Assembly: GCF_016902535.1 (NCBI RefSeq)
Contig: NZ_JACSNY010000003.1
Coordinates: forward strand, 1-64,000
Direction of reading: 5' to 3'
DNA: 64,000 nucleotides
DNA from: Anaerotignum lactatifermentans
GTDB taxonomy: Bacteria > Bacillota > Clostridia > Lachnospirales > Anaerotignaceae
The translations under genes were made by a program, and so were the position numbers. The notes beneath the pieces were generated by a model. That model made no database searches. It had not been told where the DNA came from and worked only from the letters and a program-made list of their open reading frames with translations. Below, piece after piece: positions 61,956 to 64,000 of the stretch (positions within the stretch are counted from its first letter, which is position 1; each line of letters opens with the position of its first letter).

Positions 61956-62165
61956 GTGAAAGGGGGTAAAAAAGACTTCGTAGTGGCAGCAGGAGGGAGA
62001 AAGCTGTTTTTTAACAGAAATGCGAAATACAGCCTTTTTTATAGAAATACGAGGAAAGGCTTTGAAACAGCGAAGAGATTTGCAAAGACATGGAAAAATG
62101 ATCTTTATTTGCTTTTACAATCTTTTAGGCTGCGGAAAAAGCAGATAAATAAAGTGTATCTATAA
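61956..62165 (+). CDS. Possible short basic ORF between switch 2 and the surface gene
   Basis: A frame of about 70 codons (VKGGKKDFVVAAGGRKLFFN...) runs from the edge of the right inverted repeat to 62165. It is very basic and has no good start: the nearest GTG (61956) overlaps the repeat edge and GAAAGGGGG lies after it. It occupies the place of the 79-residue gene of module 1 but is not similar. It may be untranslated leader. Confidence 0.25.
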   Translation: MKGGKKDFVVAAGGRKLFFNRNAKYSLFYRNTRKGFETAKRFAKTWKNDLYLLLQSFRLRKKQINKVYL

Positions 62166-62180
62166 GAGAGGAGTTGTGTT

Positions 62181-64000
62181 ATGAAAAAACACATGGGGAA
62201 ATGGGTCTCCTTTTCTTTGGCTGCGACCATGACGCTGACCGCGGTGCCGGTAACGGCGATGGCGGACGGAGAAGGGGATTTGAATGCCGTTATTAGTGCG
62301 GGAGCAGAGGACGGTGTTGGAACAGAAGGCGCACAGGCAGAAATCAGCGGAAATAATTTAGAAAACTGTCAGAATGGTATTGCGGTAGACGATTATTATG
62401 ACAGTTATTTTGGCTATGACGGCCCTTCCAAGGCGGGGATTACGAATGTGGATTCTGTGATTTCCAGCAATACGTTCTCCGGTTGCGTAACCAATGCTGT
62501 ATCTTATGTGGTGCCGGAAGGGGAAGTATATGTAGCTGCAAGCGGTAAATATACTTTTACAAGAAACGGCATTAAATACGTGGCTGGAGAGGATTCTAAG
62601 GGCAACAATACAGAATGCTATGATACGGTACAGGCTGCAGTCAATGCTGCGAAAGATGGGACAACGATTGTACTGACGGAAAATATGACAGGGGATGTTG
62701 AGATTCCGGCAGGGAAAAAAGTAACACTGGACTTGAATGGTGTTACACTGACAAATGTTTCCGGTCACACCATTACCAATCAAGGCACGCTGACCATTCA
62801 GGACAGCAGTGAAGGGAAAACAGGTACGGTGGATAATGTGAGCCATGCAAAAGGCGCATTGGAAAATGAAAAGACAGGTATAGTCTACATTGAGGGAGGC
62901 ACTTTTACACGGAGTAAGGAAGCAAGCACAAGTGCAACTGACCATGGTGGAAACAGCTGGTATGTTGTTGATAATCAGGGAACCATGACGATTTCCGGCG
63001 GAACAATTACAAATAACTCCAAATATAGTTCTTTAGTATGTAATTTAGGAACAATGGATATTGACGGAGGTGTTTTACAGCAGGATGACTTTATTGTTTT
63101 AAAAAATGAAGCGGATGTCACTGTAAAAGATGGTAAAATTATTAGCCAAAACAATCAGGCATTGCAGAACTGGGGACAAGCCAAAGTTACTGGAAATGCG
63201 GAATTAAACGGCATTGTAAGTACGTGGGGCTGGGCAAACAGTGGAAACAATGAAGTCGGAACCACAACAATCGAAGGCGGTTCGATTGCTGGCAATATCA
63301 CACTGAACAATTATAATTCTCTCAATGGCGGGGACGACTTGCCAGGGTATATTATTACTGGCGGTAATATCACAGGTAATATTGATACAACAATATATAA
63401 TGAAACTGCTTGCCAAGGAACGGTCAAGCTTTCGGACGGTGCTGTGCTTAACGGCAGCATTACAAACGCCGGTGTGGCGGAAGTAGAGGTATCCGGCGCG
63501 ACAGTAACCGGTGGGGTATCCAATACAGGAGACGGCGCTGTTCTTCTTTCCAATGGCGCGACCGTAAGAGGCACGGTTTCTAATGCGGGAACCGGTACAA
63601 TGGCGGTTGTGGAAAGTTCTGTGGGAGAATTCAATGGAGATGAGACGATTTCCTTCCTGAACAGCAGCTTGACAAACGGTACTCCCATTTCTGATACTAC
63701 AGATATGGAAGATACAGCCGCTATGATTGGAACAAAAACGTATGAAACTCTGGAAGCTGCTATTCAGGATGCAACGACCGGGGATACTATCCGTTTGATG
63801 AGAGATGTGACTGTAGTGAATACGGAAGACATGGCAACGAATGTAAATAATTCCGTAATCTTGCTCCCTGCTGGTGTAACGCTGGACGGCAACGGCAAAA
63901 AGATCATTGCGAGTGCTGATTGGGTTGCGACAGCAGACAAAAAACCCGCGAACCATATTGTTGGTATCTCTGGCACTTCCGCGACCATCAAAGATCTGAC
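62181..64000 (+). CDS. Secreted beta-helix surface protein, 3' end outside window
   Basis: At least 606 residues. GAGAGGAG precedes ATG 62181. The signal peptide MKKHMGKWVSFSLAATMTLT... ends at VTAMA-DG. The rest is a right-handed beta-helix/adhesin-like array rich in GG, N, T and S (for example ISGGTITNNSKYS, ITGGNITGNIDT, SGATVTGGVSNTG). Two pieces resemble InlJ/pectate-lyase-like loops (TYETLEAAIQDATTGDTIRL; YDTVQAAVNAAKDGTTIVL). An SLH or sortase anchor would lie beyond the window. It is the predicted target of switch 2. Confidence 0.9.
   Translation, partial: MKKHMGKWVSFSLAATMTLTAVPVTAMADGEGDLNAVISAGAEDGVGTEGAQAEISGNNLENCQNGIAVDDYYDSYFGYDGPSKAGITNVDSVISSNTFSGCVTNAVSYVVPEGEVYVAASGKYTFTRNGIKYVAGEDSKGNNTECYDTVQAAVNAAKDGTTIVLTENMTGDVEIPAGKKVTLDLNGVTLTNVSGHTITNQGTLTIQDSSEGKTGTVDNVSHAKGALENEKTGIVYIEGGTFTRSKEASTSATDHGGNSWYVVDNQGTMTISGGTITNNSKYSSLVCNLGTMDIDGGVLQQDDFIVLKNEADVTVKDGKIISQNNQALQNWGQAKVTGNAELNGIVSTWGWANSGNNEVGTTTIEGGSIAGNITLNNYNSLNGGDDLPGYIITGGNITGNIDTTIYNETACQGTVKLSDGAVLNGSITNAGVAEVEVSGATVTGGVSNTGDGAVLLSNGATVRGTVSNAGTGTMAVVESSVGEFNGDETISFLNSSLTNGTPISDTTDMEDTAAMIGTKTYETLEAAIQDATTGDTIRLMRDVTVVNTEDMATNVNNSVILLPAGVTLDGNGKKIIASADWVATADKKPANHIVGISGTSATIKDL

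Overview
The window looks like a chromosome segment of a Gram-positive, gut-type Clostridia (Lachnospirales-like). The evidence is the gdpP-rplI-dnaB block, the ireB-ruvX-yrzB-rnjA block, der-plsY-gpsA, a LonB/Lon pair, and giant S-layer-homology (SLH) surface proteins. Genus is not decidable from sequence alone. The first ~45 kb is ordinary, densely packed housekeeping DNA with strong sigma-A-type promoters (TTGACA-like, 16-18 bp, TATAAT-like), GGAGG ribosome sites and many hairpin terminators. The last ~18 kb is AT-richer and carries surface proteins and site-specific recombinases.

Layout. 1-100: tail of an IS30-type transposase. 0.2-1.9 kb: PadR regulator with a SEDS (FtsW/RodA-like) membrane protein. 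2-3.8 kb: MoxR ATPase/DUF58 pair. 4-6.3 kb: AI-2E permease and CPBP protease. 6.4-10.6 kb: gdpP-rplI-dnaB. 10.7-13.8 kb: a leader peptide and two tandem mgtE genes. 13.8-20 kb: bioY, a zinc-ribbon protein, lonB, lon, engB. 20.2-22 kb: ECF sigma/anti-sigma/membrane operon. 22-26.8 kb: degV, alpha/beta hydrolase, Zn-sensing ArsR with a Zn/Cd P-type ATPase. 26.9-29.5 kb (minus strand): lipoprotein, DUF951, MscS, glutamine amidotransferase. 29.7-35.2 kb: mtnN, two unknowns, Cof phosphatase, mtaB, ireB, ruvX, yrzB. 35.4-43.3 kb: rnjA, zinc-ribbon/OB-fold protein and XRE regulator, rnhB-yraN fusion, pgeF, der, plsY, gpsA. 43.4-45.8 kb: MFS transporter and AraC regulator.

The most interesting part is 46-64 kb. 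A first SLH protein (46.4-49.4 kb) has a one-base frameshift inside its signal peptide. Then come two copies of the same module: an ~280-residue tyrosine recombinase; an inverted repeat beginning at the recombinase stop codon; a ~240-250 bp AT-rich segment with a leftward promoter and a hairpin; the matching inverted repeat; a short ORF; and a large secreted beta-helix surface protein. Module 1 is 50.7-60.0 kb and module 2 is 60.8 kb to the window end, truncated. The repeats have a 7-4-7 core (palindromic 7-bp arms around an asymmetric 4-bp centre), as expected for tyrosine-recombinase crossover sites. I infer two paralogous, self-contained promoter-inversion (phase-variation) switches for surface proteins, with the better promoter in each segment pointing away from the surface gene in this assembly.

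A second genome-wide pattern is a family of six similar hairpins (GGAATCC...GGATTCC core) ending transcription units along the window. No tRNA, rRNA or CRISPR array was seen.
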